Shown piece by piece: positions 54,806 through 63,669 of a stretch of 64,000 bases of DNA. Source of the DNA: an uncultured Paracoccaceae bacterium. GTDB lineage: Bacteria; Pseudomonadota; Alphaproteobacteria; Rhodobacterales; Rhodobacteraceae. The stretch's first letter is position 1. Every line of letters starts with the position of its first letter. Location: NCBI GenBank assembly GCA_947499715.1, contig CANMPL010000007.1, positions 62,001 to 126,000 on the forward strand. Reading direction: 5' to 3'. Made by a program: the position numbers and the translations under genes. A model generated the notes under the pieces. The model made no database searches and was not told the origin of the DNA. It saw nothing but the letters and a program-made list of their open reading frames with translations.

Positions 54806-57214
54806 TTAATGCACGCCCGCACCGGGCGCATCACCACCTTTGGACAATGCCGCCATTGCCGCGGCTTCCTCTGCGGCCTCATCCCACTCAATCGCTTCGG
54901 GCTTGGACACCAAAGCGCGTTCCAACACCTCAGAGACGTGTTTCACCGGCACAATCTCCAACCCCGCCTTCACGTTGTCGGGAATATCCGCCAGATCCTT
55001 TTCGTTGTCCTGTGGGATCAACACGGTCTTGATCCCACCCCGCAACGCCGCCAGCAGCTTTTCTTTCAAGCCGCCAATGGGCATTGCATTACCGCGCAAT
55101 GACACTTCGCCGGTCATGGCGATATCCTTGCGCACCGGGATCTGCGTCAGCACCGATACAATCGACGTCACCATCGCCAGACCAGCACTCGGCCCGTCCT
55201 TTGGCGTCGCCCCATCAGGAACGTGCACGTGGATGTCGATCTTGTCGAACTTCGGCGGCTTCACCCCGATCTCAGGCGCAATCGACCGCACATAACTGGA
55301 TGCGGCATCAATCGATTCCTTCATCACGTCGCCCAACTTACCCGTGGTCTTCATCCGACCCTTGCCCGGCAGGCGCAATGCTTCGATGTTCAACAGCTCA
55401 CCCCCAACAGAGGTCCAGGCCAGCCCGGTGACAACACCAACCTGATCCTCGTCCTCTGCAAGGCCAAAGCGGTGCTTTTCGACGCCCAGATAGTCCGACA
55501 GGTTTTCTGCCGTCACATCAATGGCTTCCGCGTCTTTCTTCACCAATTTTGTGACCGCCTTGCGGGCAATCTTGGCCAGCTCGCGTTCCATGTTCCGCAC
55601 CCCGGCCTCGCGCGTGTAAACACGCACCATCGCCGTCAGCGCATCATCGGAAATGCTGAACTCTTTGGCCTTCAACCCGTGGTTCTTCATCACCTTGGGC
55701 AACAGATGCTGACGCGCAATCTCGCGCTTTTCATCCTCGGTGTAGCCCGCAAGACTGATGATCTCCATCCGGTCCAACAACGGCCCCGGCATGTTGTAAG
55801 AGTTCGCAGTGGTCAGGAACATCACGTCCGAGAGATCATATTCGACCTCCAGATAGTGATCGACAAAGGTCGAATTCTGCTCTGGATCCAGAACCTCAAG
55901 CATCGCCGACGCCGGATCGCCCCGGAAATCCTGCCCCATCTTGTCGATCTCATCGAGCAGGATCAGCGGGTTCGTCGTCTTCGCCTTTTTCAAGGCCTGA
56001 ATGATCTTGCCGGGCATCGACCCGATATAGGTCCGCCGGTGACCGCGAATTTCGCTCTCGTCCCGGACACCGCCCAGTGAAATCCGAATGAACTCGCGTC
56101 CCGTCGCCTTGGCCACGGATTTCCCAAGCGAGGTTTTACCAACACCGGGAGGGCCGACAAGGCACATGATCGGGCCTTTCAGCTTCTTGGATCGTTGCTG
56201 CACCGCAAGATACTCAACAATCCGCTCTTTGACCTTCTCAAGGCCAAAGTGGTCGTTATCCAGCACCTTCTGCGCGTTGTTCAGATCCTTCTTGGTGCGT
56301 GATTTCACGCCCCATGGCAGCGCCAGCATCCAATCCAGATAATTGCGCACAACGGTCGCTTCGGCAGACATCGGCGACATGTTTTTCAGCTTCTTGAGCT
56401 CGGCATCCGCCTTCTCGCGCGCCTCTTTGCTCAGCTTGGTCTCTTCGATCTTGCCTTCCAGCTCGGCCACTTCGTTCTGGCCGTCTTCGCCATCACCAAG
56501 TTCCTTCTGAATGGCCTTCATCTGCTCATTCAGATAATATTCGCGCTGGGTCCGCTCCATCTGGGATTTGACGCGTGTCTTGATCTTTTTCTCGACCTGC
56601 AAAACGCTCATCTCGCCCTGCATCAGGCCAAAGACCTTCTCCAGCCGCTCTGTCACGCTCAGCGTCTCAAGCAATTCCTGCTTTTGGGCCACTTCAATGC
56701 CCAGATGCCCCGCGACCAGATCGGCAAGCTTGGCAGGCTCTGTCGCCTCGCCCACGGCGGCCATCGCCTCTTCGGGGATGTTTTTCTTGACCTTGGCGTA
56801 ACGCTCAAACTCATTGCCGACGGACCGCACCATGGCTTCCATCTCGGTCTCATCACCGGGCATTTCGGTCAGATATTCGCAGCTGGCTTCAAAGAAGTTT
56901 TCATTCTCAACAAAGCCCGTGATCCGCACCCGCGCACGGCCTTCGACCAGCACTTTCACGGTGCCATCGGGCAGCTTCAGCAGTTGCAGCACATTGGCCA
57001 GCACACCGGCCTTATAGATGCCCGCCTCGTCAGGATCATCCTGACCCGCATCAATTTGGCTCGACAGCAGGATCTGCTTGTCGTCGCGCATCACTTCTTC
57101 CAACGCGCGAACAGATTTTTCCCGGCCCACAAAAAGTGGCACGATCATATGTGGAAACACCACAATATCACGCAGCGGCAGGACGGGGTAAGATGAACTC
57201 AATGGTTCTTGCAT
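54806..57214 (-). CDS. lon: ATP-dependent protease Lon
   Basis: An 802-aa AAA+ serine protease of the cytosol that degrades misfolded and regulatory proteins. AAGGAATTGAGC precedes the ATG at 57214. The N-terminal LON domain (YPVLPLRDIVVFPHMIVPLF) is followed by the AAA+ module: Walker A GPPGVGKTSLGKSVA, Walker B PLILLDEIDKM, and a sensor region (TTANSYNMPGPLLDRMEI). The protease domain has GPSAGLAMVTSIV with the catalytic Ser, and the Lys in a following PIGGLKEKLLAA helix. An RpoH-like promoter lies upstream. Confidence 0.97.
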   Translation of the reverse strand: MQEPLSSSYPVLPLRDIVVFPHMIVPLFVGREKSVRALEEVMRDDKQILLSSQIDAGQDDPDEAGIYKAGVLANVLQLLKLPDGTVKVLVEGRARVRITGFVENENFFEASCEYLTEMPGDETEMEAMVRSVGNEFERYAKVKKNIPEEAMAAVGEATEPAKLADLVAGHLGIEVAQKQELLETLSVTERLEKVFGLMQGEMSVLQVEKKIKTRVKSQMERTQREYYLNEQMKAIQKELGDGEDGQNEVAELEGKIEETKLSKEAREKADAELKKLKNMSPMSAEATVVRNYLDWMLALPWGVKSRTKKDLNNAQKVLDNDHFGLEKVKERIVEYLAVQQRSKKLKGPIMCLVGPPGVGKTSLGKSVAKATGREFIRISLGGVRDESEIRGHRRTYIGSMPGKIIQALKKAKTTNPLILLDEIDKMGQDFRGDPASAMLEVLDPEQNSTFVDHYLEVEYDLSDVMFLTTANSYNMPGPLLDRMEIISLAGYTEDEKREIARQHLLPKVMKNHGLKAKEFSISDDALTAMVRVYTREAGVRNMERELAKIARKAVTKLVKKDAEAIDVTAENLSDYLGVEKHRFGLAEDEDQVGVVTGLAWTSVGGELLNIEALRLPGKGRMKTTGKLGDVMKESIDAASSYVRSIAPEIGVKPPKFDKIDIHVHVPDGATPKDGPSAGLAMVTSIVSVLTQIPVRKDIAMTGEVSLRGNAMPIGGLKEKLLAALRGGIKTVLIPQDNEKDLADIPDNVKAGLEIVPVKHVSEVLERALVSKPEAIEWDEAAEEAAAMAALSKGGDAPGAGVH

Positions 57215-57679
57215 GCTCAATTCCTTACTTTCGGCAAAACCACCCTGGCCCCGCATTCGCAGCAACCGTTTGGACAGTTTCCTTGGCCTTCCTATCTGGG
57301 GTCGCGACCCTGATATTCAACCTTCGTTATTGTTATCTTACCGCGGAACATGCCCCAATTGCGCACTGGCCCGCAACGGGGGGATGCTAGCATATTTCAC
57401 AATTCCTGTGGGTTAATTCAGCCAATTTGCTCAATCCGGGCCGGAATCACCGAACCTTGCGCACCGATAAGACCCCGGTCGCCACACTTTTTCTGCCCCC
57501 TGACCATTCCGCAATGACGTAAATTTCCGCCGTTCCCCCCATGCCGCAACGCCACACGCCCTGCAAAGGCCGCCACCTTGGCCAAGTTTCGCCGCATTCC
57601 GCGATTAACTCTTTGTTCAACATTCGCCCAAATACCCATGTGCCATGCTCGCTGGTGGGTCGCCCAAATGGAGACAAAG
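57215..57679. other. Divergent intergenic region between lon and the VPLPA-CTERM gene
   Basis: A 465-bp gene-free stretch. It holds the RpoH-like promoter of lon and, further right, likely promoter sequence of the VPLPA-CTERM gene around TTTGTTCAACATTCG (57614-57628). Frames on both strands look like shadows. Confidence 0.6.
57293..57321 (-). promoter_or_regulatory. RpoH (sigma-32) promoter of lon
   Basis: On the minus strand, GTTGAA, fourteen bases and CCCCAGATA match the heat-shock consensus CTTGAA with CCCCATNTA at suitable spacing. The -10 block lies about 80 bases upstream of the lon ATG. Lon is a classical heat-shock gene. Confidence 0.6.
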
Positions 57680-58306
57680 ATGACCTTTGTTCGAAAAATT
57701 GTATTCACCGCCGCTGCCCTGATCGGCATGGCCATGCCAGCACAGGCGGCCAGCGTCATTAGCGCAACCGTCGGCCTTTCTGGCGCAGACACACAGTTGA
57801 ACTTTGGCGAGGTCGCAATTGCCAACAACACCGCCGTGACCACCCAGTTCTTGGGCTCGGGCGTCACCTTTTCCAACGGTATCCGCTACAACCCGCAAAC
57901 CACGAACTTTGCGAACATCTCCGGCGACCGTCTGGGTAACTTCTCGCCCGTATCCGCAAACTTCAGCATGTTCTTTGTTGATGATGTCGCCGATGCCACC
58001 TTCTCGATGGTCACAAACCCAACCAACACGACGTTCACAGCACTGCTCAATGGCGTGATCGTGGAAAGCTTCAACACCGCGACGACCTTCAGCTCAGCGT
58101 CCAACTTTTATGGCTTCACCGGTATCGTGTTCGATCAGATCACTGTGTCTGTCGGCGGTAATAGCGGGGCGATGTTGCTTGACAACCTCGCCTTCAACGC
58201 GGCCCCACCGCCACCACCTGCGGTCGTTCCGCTGCCCGCCAGCGGCATGATGCTGCTCTTTGCACTGGGCGGCATCGGCCTCTACGGACGCCGCCGCGCA
58301 GGCTAA
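57680..58306 (+). CDS. VPLPA-CTERM sorting domain protein
   Basis: A 208-aa exported protein. GGAG six bases before the ATG at 57680 sets the start. A signal peptide (KIVFTAAALIGMAMPAQAAS) leads to a beta-rich Asn/Thr-rich body and a C-terminal sorting signal: a Pro-rich linker, VPLPASGMMLLFALGGIGLY and the basic end GRRRAG. This is the VPLPA-CTERM variant handled by an exosortase. No exosortase gene is in the window. It would be anchored or released in the envelope or matrix. Confidence 0.88.
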   Translation: MTFVRKIVFTAAALIGMAMPAQAASVISATVGLSGADTQLNFGEVAIANNTAVTTQFLGSGVTFSNGIRYNPQTTNFANISGDRLGNFSPVSANFSMFFVDDVADATFSMVTNPTNTTFTALLNGVIVESFNTATTFSSASNFYGFTGIVFDQITVSVGGNSGAMLLDNLAFNAAPPPPPAVVPLPASGMMLLFALGGIGLYGRRRAG

Positions 58307-58326
58307 ACCGCAACCCACCAGATCCC

Positions 58327-58355
58327 AAAGCGCTCGGCACCGCCGGGCGCTTTTG
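58327..58355. terminator. Bidirectional terminator
   Basis: AAAGCGC-T-CGGC, a short loop and GCCGGGCGCTTTT form a stem shared between the VPLPA-CTERM gene and the convergent tgt gene. Confidence 0.8.
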
Positions 58356-58357
58356 CG

Positions 58358-59488
58358 TTACAGCGGTGCAATATCACCTGCCGCCCGGCCCCGGTGAAAA
58401 TCGGCTTCCCATTCATCAAAACGGGCTTCGGCAATCGCGTCGCGCATGCCCTGCATGATTTCCTGAAAATAATGCAGATTATGCCAGGTCAGCAGCATCC
58501 CGCTAATCATCTCGTGGCTGCGAAACACGTGATGCAGATAGGCGCGCGAATAATTGCGACAGGCCGGACAAGTGCAGGCCTCATCCAATGGCCTTGGATC
58601 ATCCTGATGGCGGGCGTTCTTGATGTTGACGACCCCATGCCGGGTAAAGACCTGCCCCGTCCGGCCCGACCGGCTTGGCAACACACAATCCATCATATCA
58701 ATGCCGCGTTTGACCGCACCCACGATATCATCCGGCTTGCCGACCCCCATCAGGTAACGCGGCTTGTCCTTTGGCAATTGCTCGGGCGCATAATCCAGCA
58801 CGCCAAACATCGCCTCTTGCCCTTCGCCCACAGCCAGACCACCCACCGCATAGCCATCAAACGCGATCGCGCGCAGCGCCTCGGCACTCTCGGCCCTCAG
58901 GCTTTCGGTCACACCGCCCTGCTGGATCCCGAACAGCGCGTGTCCGGGTCTGTCGCCAAAGGCATCGCGCGACCTTTGCGCCCACCGCATCGACATCCGC
59001 ATCGACGCCGCAACCTCTTCTTCCGTCGCAGGCAGCGCCGGGCATTCGTCAAAACACATCACAATGTCTGATCCAAGCAGCTTCTGGATCTCCATTGACC
59101 GCTCTGGCGTCAACGCATGCTTGGACCCGTCGATATGGCTCTTGAAGGTCACCCCTTCCTCGGTCAGCTTGCGCAACTCGGCAAGGCTCATCACCTGAAA
59201 CCCGCCGCTGTCCGTCAGGATCGGTTTGTCCCAATTCATAAACTTGTGCAGCCCACCAAGGCGATCAATCCGCTCCGCTGTGGGACGCAACATCAAATGA
59301 TAGGTATTGCCCAACAAAATGTCGGCACCGGTTGCGGCCACACTTTCCGGCATCATCGCCTTGACCGTTGCTGCTGTGCCCACCGGCATAAACGCAGGCG
59401 TGCGAATGTCACCGCGCGGCGTGTGAATAACACCCGTGCGCGCCCGGCCATCTGTGGCCTTCAAATCAAAAGAAAATCGTCTGCTCAT
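58358..59488 (-). CDS. tgt: Queuine tRNA-ribosyltransferase
   Basis: A 376-aa TGT that exchanges guanine-34 for the queuosine precursor in tRNAs. The start at 59488 ([18 protein letters not shown]) is normal for TGT; the open upstream frame covers repeat copy D. Motifs are [56 protein letters not shown] and the zinc site [20 protein letters not shown]. All are intact. Confidence 0.97.
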   Translation of the reverse strand: MSRRFSFDLKATDGRARTGVIHTPRGDIRTPAFMPVGTAATVKAMMPESVAATGADILLGNTYHLMLRPTAERIDRLGGLHKFMNWDKPILTDSGGFQVMSLAELRKLTEEGVTFKSHIDGSKHALTPERSMEIQKLLGSDIVMCFDECPALPATEEEVAASMRMSMRWAQRSRDAFGDRPGHALFGIQQGGVTESLRAESAEALRAIAFDGYAVGGLAVGEGQEAMFGVLDYAPEQLPKDKPRYLMGVGKPDDIVGAVKRGIDMMDCVLPSRSGRTGQVFTRHGVVNIKNARHQDDPRPLDEACTCPACRNYSRAYLHHVFRSHEMISGMLLTWHNLHYFQEIMQGMRDAIAEARFDEWEADFHRGRAAGDIAPL

Positions 59489-59562
59489 ATCGCTCTCATG
59501 CGCCAAAATCGCAGCACGTGCAACGCCCGCCTGACCACACCCAGCCCGTCCATGGCCCCCGT

Positions 59563-59653
59563 CTTCTTTTGGCTGCAAATATCCTGGGGTTTGGGGCAAC
59601 GCCCCAACGCGCCGCTCCGCGGCGCCAAACATCATGTGCGGCGCAGCCGCCCC
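59563..59653 (-). repeat. Dispersed intergenic repeat copy D
   Basis: Plus-strand reading starts CTTCTTTTGGCTGCAAATAT, then CCTGGGG, the hairpin GGGGCAACGCCCC, GCCGCTCCGCGGC and the tail CATGTGCGGCGCAGCCGC. It lies upstream of tgt in the same relative orientation as copy B to iscS. Confidence 0.7.
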
Positions 59654-59688
59654 TTTTCACCGCCCCCCATCCGCGGTAGGCCTCACAA

Positions 59689-60894
59689 ATGCGGTACGGC
59701 CCCGATTTCACCATTGCGCTCTTTGTGATCGGCGCCATTGCCTTTGCGCAGACCGTGCTTGGCTTCACCCTGCCGCTTCTGGCCTATGAGATCTCTCAAT
59801 CCGGCACCGGGCTTGCACTGATCAAGGGCGCAGGTTTTGTGCCCAATATCCTCTTTGCGATCTTCATCGGCGTGATCAATGACCGCACCCGCAAGGCTGT
59901 GGCCTTCCGGCGCTATTGCCTTGGCCTCTTGACCGTCACCGCCCTGCTTGCGCTGGCCGCCGTCACCGACCGCATCTCGGTGCCGGGCCTGATACTCTTC
60001 ATGGTGGTGTTCAATGCGCTGGCCTATGCCACCAATAATGCCCAGATGACCCTTCTGCGCCTGACCGTGCCGCAGGATCAACTCTCCGATGCCACCGCGC
60101 TGAGCAGCACCGTCTTCTCCGTCATTGCGACCGTTGGCCCGGCAGTGGCCGGTCTTGCCCTGCTCTGGTTGGGCCATGCCGGTGTCATGGCCGCCTGTGC
60201 TGTCCTGATGCTGGCCACTGCAGCACTGGCCCGCCGCCTGAACCCGCCCGAGGATCTGCCCCCAGTCCAACCCTTCTGGCCTGCCCTGACCGAAGGCTGG
60301 CGCGTGCTGCGCGCCAATCGCGAGCTGCTGATGATGACCGTGGTGATCGTGCTGACCAATGCTGCCGCCGGGGCTTTTGACACCGCGCTGATCCTCAAAC
60401 TCAAGACCGCCGCTGCCACCTCTGATGCCCAGATCGGGATCGTGCTGGCCTTTGGCGGCGTGGGTGCCATTGTCGGCGCGCGCTATGCCGCTCCCCTGCG
60501 GCGCGCCATGGGCTACCGGGCGGCGTTCTTCTGGCCCATCTGGGCGCTGACCGCCCTCTACCTGGCTGTGATCGCGGATCTGCCGCTTTGGGGCTATTGC
60601 CTCGTCAGCTTTCTGGAAGGCTGGCTGGCGCTGTTCTTTGCCATCGGTGTCTGGTCCTACCGGCAGGAAAGCACATCTGCCCAACACATGGGCCGGGTCG
60701 CGGGGCTGACCGGGGCGATCTTCAAGATCGGGATGCCGCCAGTGATCATTCTCTCGGGCTGGCTTACCGATGGCGGCGGCCTGTCTTTTGCCCTGCTGCT
60801 GGCCGCCGCCATCATGGTCGCGGCTGCGTTATTCCTGACCACCTTCGCCGGCTGGGGCTGGCCGCGCCCCCACCGTACGGTTAACGCGCCTTAG
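59689..60894 (+). CDS. MFS transporter
   Basis: A 401-aa major facilitator with about twelve helices. The first (IALFVIGAIAFAQTVLGFTL) is followed by the loop GVINDRTRKAVAFRR, a variant of the MFS cytoplasmic motif, and PEDLPPVQPFWPALTEGW marks the central loop. It resembles EntS-like exporters (MFS_3). The substrate is unknown. The coding sequence is among the most GC-rich in the window. It is divergent from tgt. Confidence 0.88.
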   Translation: MRYGPDFTIALFVIGAIAFAQTVLGFTLPLLAYEISQSGTGLALIKGAGFVPNILFAIFIGVINDRTRKAVAFRRYCLGLLTVTALLALAAVTDRISVPGLILFMVVFNALAYATNNAQMTLLRLTVPQDQLSDATALSSTVFSVIATVGPAVAGLALLWLGHAGVMAACAVLMLATAALARRLNPPEDLPPVQPFWPALTEGWRVLRANRELLMMTVVIVLTNAAAGAFDTALILKLKTAAATSDAQIGIVLAFGGVGAIVGARYAAPLRRAMGYRAAFFWPIWALTALYLAVIADLPLWGYCLVSFLEGWLALFFAIGVWSYRQESTSAQHMGRVAGLTGAIFKIGMPPVIILSGWLTDGGGLSFALLLAAAIMVAAALFLTTFAGWGWPRPHRTVNAP

Positions 60895-60907
60895 GACTTT
60901 GATGCAT

Positions 60908-60951
60908 ATGGAATGTGTATGGTTTGCGCATGGTATGTGTATGGTTTGTGC
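60908..60951 (+). repeat. 11-bp tandem repeat, four units
   Basis: ATGGAATGTGT, ATGGTTTGCGC, ATGGTATGTGT and ATGGTTTGTGC stand head to tail. Units 1/3 and 2/4 are most alike. Eleven bases is about one helical turn. The array lies just after the MFS gene and about 90 bases before sufT. Confidence 0.85.
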
Positions 60952-61038
60952 CCTATCGTTTCGTCAGTGTCTTACCGAACCTTTACGCCCCCGTCCGCAA
61001 ACCCTATATGAACGGTCAGGAATAGCAGGATCACCCCG

Positions 61039-61401
61039 ATGAACGACGCAAGCACCCCGATGGAAGGCGCCCCATTAATCGCCCCCTCCAGCACCGATCA
61101 TCCCTTGTACGAGGATATCGTGAACGCGTGCCGATCCGTCTTTGACCCCGAAATTCCTGTTAATATCTATGACTTGGGCCTGATCTATACGATCGCAATT
61201 GCCGAGGATAACGCGGTCAACGTGATTATGACCCTCACGGCACCCGGTTGCCCCGTCGCAGGTGAGATGCCGGGCTGGGTCGCTGACGCGATCGAACCTT
61301 TGCCCGGCGTCAAACACGTCGACGTCGAAATGACGTTCGAGCCGCAATGGGGCATGGATATGATGTCTGATGAGGCCCGCCTTGAACTCGGCTTTATGTA
61401 G
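61039..61401 (+). CDS. sufT: SUF system Fe-S assembly protein SufT (DUF59/MIP18 domain)
   Basis: A 120-aa protein of the MIP18/DUF59 family that assists Fe-S maturation. DIVNACRSVFDPEIPVNIYD, LGLIYTIAIAEDNAVNV, MTLTAPGCPVAGEMPGW (conserved Cys) and VDVEMTFEPQWGMDMM are visible. The first 25 residues are a variable leader. In other Rhodobacterales I recall sufT adjacent to sufS; here it is 35 kb away, on the other strand. Confidence 0.9.
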   Translation: MNDASTPMEGAPLIAPSSTDHPLYEDIVNACRSVFDPEIPVNIYDLGLIYTIAIAEDNAVNVIMTLTAPGCPVAGEMPGWVADAIEPLPGVKHVDVEMTFEPQWGMDMMSDEARLELGFM

Positions 61402-61451
61402 CAAAATCAAATTGCTACCGTGCAATCCTCATGTAACCTGACGCACAAAAA

Positions 61452-61544
61452 GCAAGTAAATGAACTTGCATTTCTAAAAAGCAAGCATTCTTACTTGCAA
61501 TATCCAATTACAAGCCCTATTACTTGCTTATGCCCAAAGCAAGC
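61452..61544. promoter_or_regulatory. GCAAGT operator array ahead of the SatD-like gene
   Basis: GCAAGT-N6-ACTTGC at 61452-61469 and GCAAGC-N6-ACTTGC at 61481-61498 share the same arrangement, 29 bases apart. Further half-sites TTACTTGCTT (61520-61529) and AAAGCAAGCC (61536-61545) flank the start codon. The array occupies the whole leader, so it should repress the gene. Confidence 0.7.
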
Positions 61545-62177
61545 CTTTCAGCTGTCATTACCGGTGACCTCATCGCCTCTCGCAAGGCGAGCGCTGCGCA
61601 GATCGAGCGTAGCATAAACGCCCTGCAAGCTGCTGCTATTGCACTGAAAACCCTCACCGATCACAATCTGCATTTCACCAGATTTCGCGGCGACGGGTGG
61701 CAAGTTTACCTGCAAGACCCAAGCACCGCGCTGACCGCCACCCTGCTTATGCTCGCATCCCTCAAGGCGACTGAAAACACCATCGAAAGCCGCTTTGCCA
61801 TTGGCGTCGGCCCCATTACCGCGCTGGGCGCAACCCCCCTCTCTGATGCAAGTGGCGCGGCGTTTGAAACCTCGGGTGCCACACTGGATGCCATCGGTAA
61901 AAACAAGCTCGACATTGCAGGGGTCGGCGTCACCCCATCGCAGAAGGCCATTGTAACCCTTTGTGAACACATCGCTTTTGGCTGGACCGCACCACAAGCA
62001 CAAGCCATCAAACTTTGGCTCATGGCCCCCGCAGCCACCCAAGATGACATCGCGACACAGCTGGGCATCAGCCGCCAGGCCGTTCAACTCAGGCTCGCGG
62101 GTGCCGGAAAACCGGCTATGATGGCCGCCATAGCGGCCTTCAGGGCCCATCCCTTTGATGCAGAACCGACCCCATGA
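61530..62177 (+). CDS. SatD-like protein with C-terminal helix-turn-helix
   Basis: A 215-aa protein. ATG 61530 is the first AUG; operator DNA occupies the place of a ribosome-binding site, so initiation may be weak or leaderless. The N-terminus (AVITGDLIASRKASAAQIER) and FTRFRGDGWQVYLQD resemble SatD-like proteins, a nucleotide-cyclase-like fold of unknown job. The last 60 residues contain a helix-turn-helix (TQDDIATQLGISRQAVQLRL). It is coupled by ATGA to the DUF3307 gene, a common pairing. Autoregulation through the upstream array is proposed. Confidence 0.75.
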   Translation: MPKASLSAVITGDLIASRKASAAQIERSINALQAAAIALKTLTDHNLHFTRFRGDGWQVYLQDPSTALTATLLMLASLKATENTIESRFAIGVGPITALGATPLSDASGAAFETSGATLDAIGKNKLDIAGVGVTPSQKAIVTLCEHIAFGWTAPQAQAIKLWLMAPAATQDDIATQLGISRQAVQLRLAGAGKPAMMAAIAAFRAHPFDAEPTP

Positions 62178-62893
62178 TCGCCACCTTTACCGCCCTCCTC
62201 TTCGCCCATGTGCTCGCTGATTTTGTGTTGCAAACCAAATGGATGGTCGCACGCAAGCGCGAACCCCAGATCATTTTGCTGCATGGTGTGATTGTCCTGC
62301 TCACCGCACAGGCGGCCCTTGGCACCGTCGCCGCGTCGGAGGTTCTTGCCCTCGCCGCAGCGCATCTGCTCATCGACGCCATCAAGACCTACACCCTGCC
62401 GCGCGGGCTGTGGCCTTTCCTTGCCGATCAGGCCGCACATATCGCGACACTGATTGCGCTGGCCCTTTATGCCCCAGACCTTTGGGCGCACGGCATTTGG
62501 GCCAACTATACTTGGCTATCCAGCATCTTTGCACTGTTGGCAGGCCTCTTTGTTACCACCCGTGCAGGCGGGTTTGCCATCGCCTTTCTGATGGCCCCGT
62601 GGTCCAGCGCCGAGCTGCCTGCGGGCCTGCCAAATGGCGGCGCCTTGATCGGCACGCTGGAACGGAGCCTTATTTTCCTGCTGGTGATGGTCGGTCAACC
62701 GGCCGGCATCGGCTTTCTGATTGCGGCCAAGTCCGTGCTGCGTTTTGACACCACGTCGCAGCACCAATCGGCCGGGGAATATGTGATTATCGGCACGCTG
62801 GCCTCTTTCGGATGGGCGCTTGCGACCTCTTACGCAACACTCACACTGATGCGTTATCTGCCGCCGCTTGGAATCCTGCCCGTTACACCCTAA
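62174..62893 (+). CDS. DUF3307 membrane protein
   Basis: A 239-aa membrane protein with about six helices. The N-terminal hallmark is TALLFAHVLADFVLQTKWMV with AAHLLIDAIKTYTLPRGLWP, both His/Asp motifs lying in helices; the rest contains GALIGTLERSLIFLLVMVGQ. Members commonly pair with SatD-like regulators, but the reaction is unknown. The start overlaps the SatD-like stop, so both come from the operator-controlled transcript. Confidence 0.85.
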   Translation: MIATFTALLFAHVLADFVLQTKWMVARKREPQIILLHGVIVLLTAQAALGTVAASEVLALAAAHLLIDAIKTYTLPRGLWPFLADQAAHIATLIALALYAPDLWAHGIWANYTWLSSIFALLAGLFVTTRAGGFAIAFLMAPWSSAELPAGLPNGGALIGTLERSLIFLLVMVGQPAGIGFLIAAKSVLRFDTTSQHQSAGEYVIIGTLASFGWALATSYATLTLMRYLPPLGILPVTP

Positions 62894-62923
62894 ATTGGGA
62901 TCAACCGCAAAAGGATCATTCCC

Positions 62924-63286
62924 ATGTTCGGCATTCCCGGCAAACAAGCCGTTTCCATCACCGACAAGGCCGCCGCCCAAATCGCAAAGCTGATGGCCAA
63001 GGACGGCCACGAAGGGTTGCGCATTGGCGTCAAGAAAGGCGGCTGCGCGGGCATGGAATACACGATGGACTACGTGACCGAAGTGGACCCCCTTGACGAA
63101 GTCGTCGAACAAGACGGCGCACGGGTCATGATCGCGCCGATGGCGCAGATGTTCTTGTTCGGCACGGAAATCGACTATGAAGTCAGCCTGCTGGAATCCG
63201 GTTTCAAATTCCGCAATCCCAATGTGGTTGATGCCTGTGGCTGCGGCGAGTCGATCAAGTTCAACGAAGATATCGCTGCTTCATGA
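62924..63286 (+). CDS. sufA: A-type Fe-S carrier (SufA/ErpA-like)
   Basis: A 120-aa A-type carrier that delivers Fe-S clusters to target proteins. VSITDKAAAQIAKLMAKDG, KKGGCAGMEYTMDYV with the first Cys, FLFGTEIDYEVSLLESGFKF and ACGCGESIKF with the CxC pair are present. SufA and ErpA cannot be separated by eye; sufA is preferred from the nearby sufT. Its stop overlaps the TfoX-type gene (ATGA). Confidence 0.88.
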   Translation: MFGIPGKQAVSITDKAAAQIAKLMAKDGHEGLRIGVKKGGCAGMEYTMDYVTEVDPLDEVVEQDGARVMIAPMAQMFLFGTEIDYEVSLLESGFKFRNPNVVDACGCGESIKFNEDIAAS

Positions 63287-63582
63287 GCGTCTCTGACGGC
63301 GATATTGCCTTCGCCGTTGACCTCTTTTCCGATCTTGGCAGCCTGACCACCCGCAAAATGTTCGGCGGCATGTGCCTTTATCACAACGGCACGGTATTCG
63401 CGCTGATGTCGTCGGACGGGCGGCTTTACCTCAAGACCAAAACCCCTGAGGAACTTTTTGGCGCGACCACCGACCAATTCCACAACATGCCCTATTTCGC
63501 GGTACCGGAAGAGGTCTTAGACGACCCCACCCATGCCTGCGCCCACGCCCGATCTGCCATATCGGCCCTGCTGGCACCCTAA
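63283..63582 (+). CDS. TfoX N-terminal domain protein
   Basis: A 99-aa protein matching the TfoX/Sxy N-terminal domain: VDLFSDLGSLTTRKMFGGMC, LYHNGTVFALMSSDGRLYLK and FHNMPYFAVPEEVLDD. It is coupled to the A-type carrier gene. The C-terminal TfoX domain is encoded separately at 40540. No competence genes are nearby; the role is unknown. Confidence 0.88.
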   Translation: MSVSDGDIAFAVDLFSDLGSLTTRKMFGGMCLYHNGTVFALMSSDGRLYLKTKTPEELFGATTDQFHNMPYFAVPEEVLDDPTHACAHARSAISALLAP

Positions 63583-63669
63583 CCGAGGCGATCGATTCCA
63601 GCGCATGGTCGAGACCTTCTTTCGGGGTCTGGCCGGAGCTGTGTGTTGAGCTCTTTTCGCCCTGTCACA

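Noticed and set aside
57418-57876. A 152-aa minus-strand frame upstream of lon
   Set aside because: Its start region overlaps the signal peptide of the VPLPA-CTERM protein on the other strand, and it shows no domain.
59683-60687. A 334-aa minus-strand frame
   Set aside because: It is the complement of the GC-rich MFS transporter gene, with Gly/His/Gln-rich composition typical of a shadow frame.
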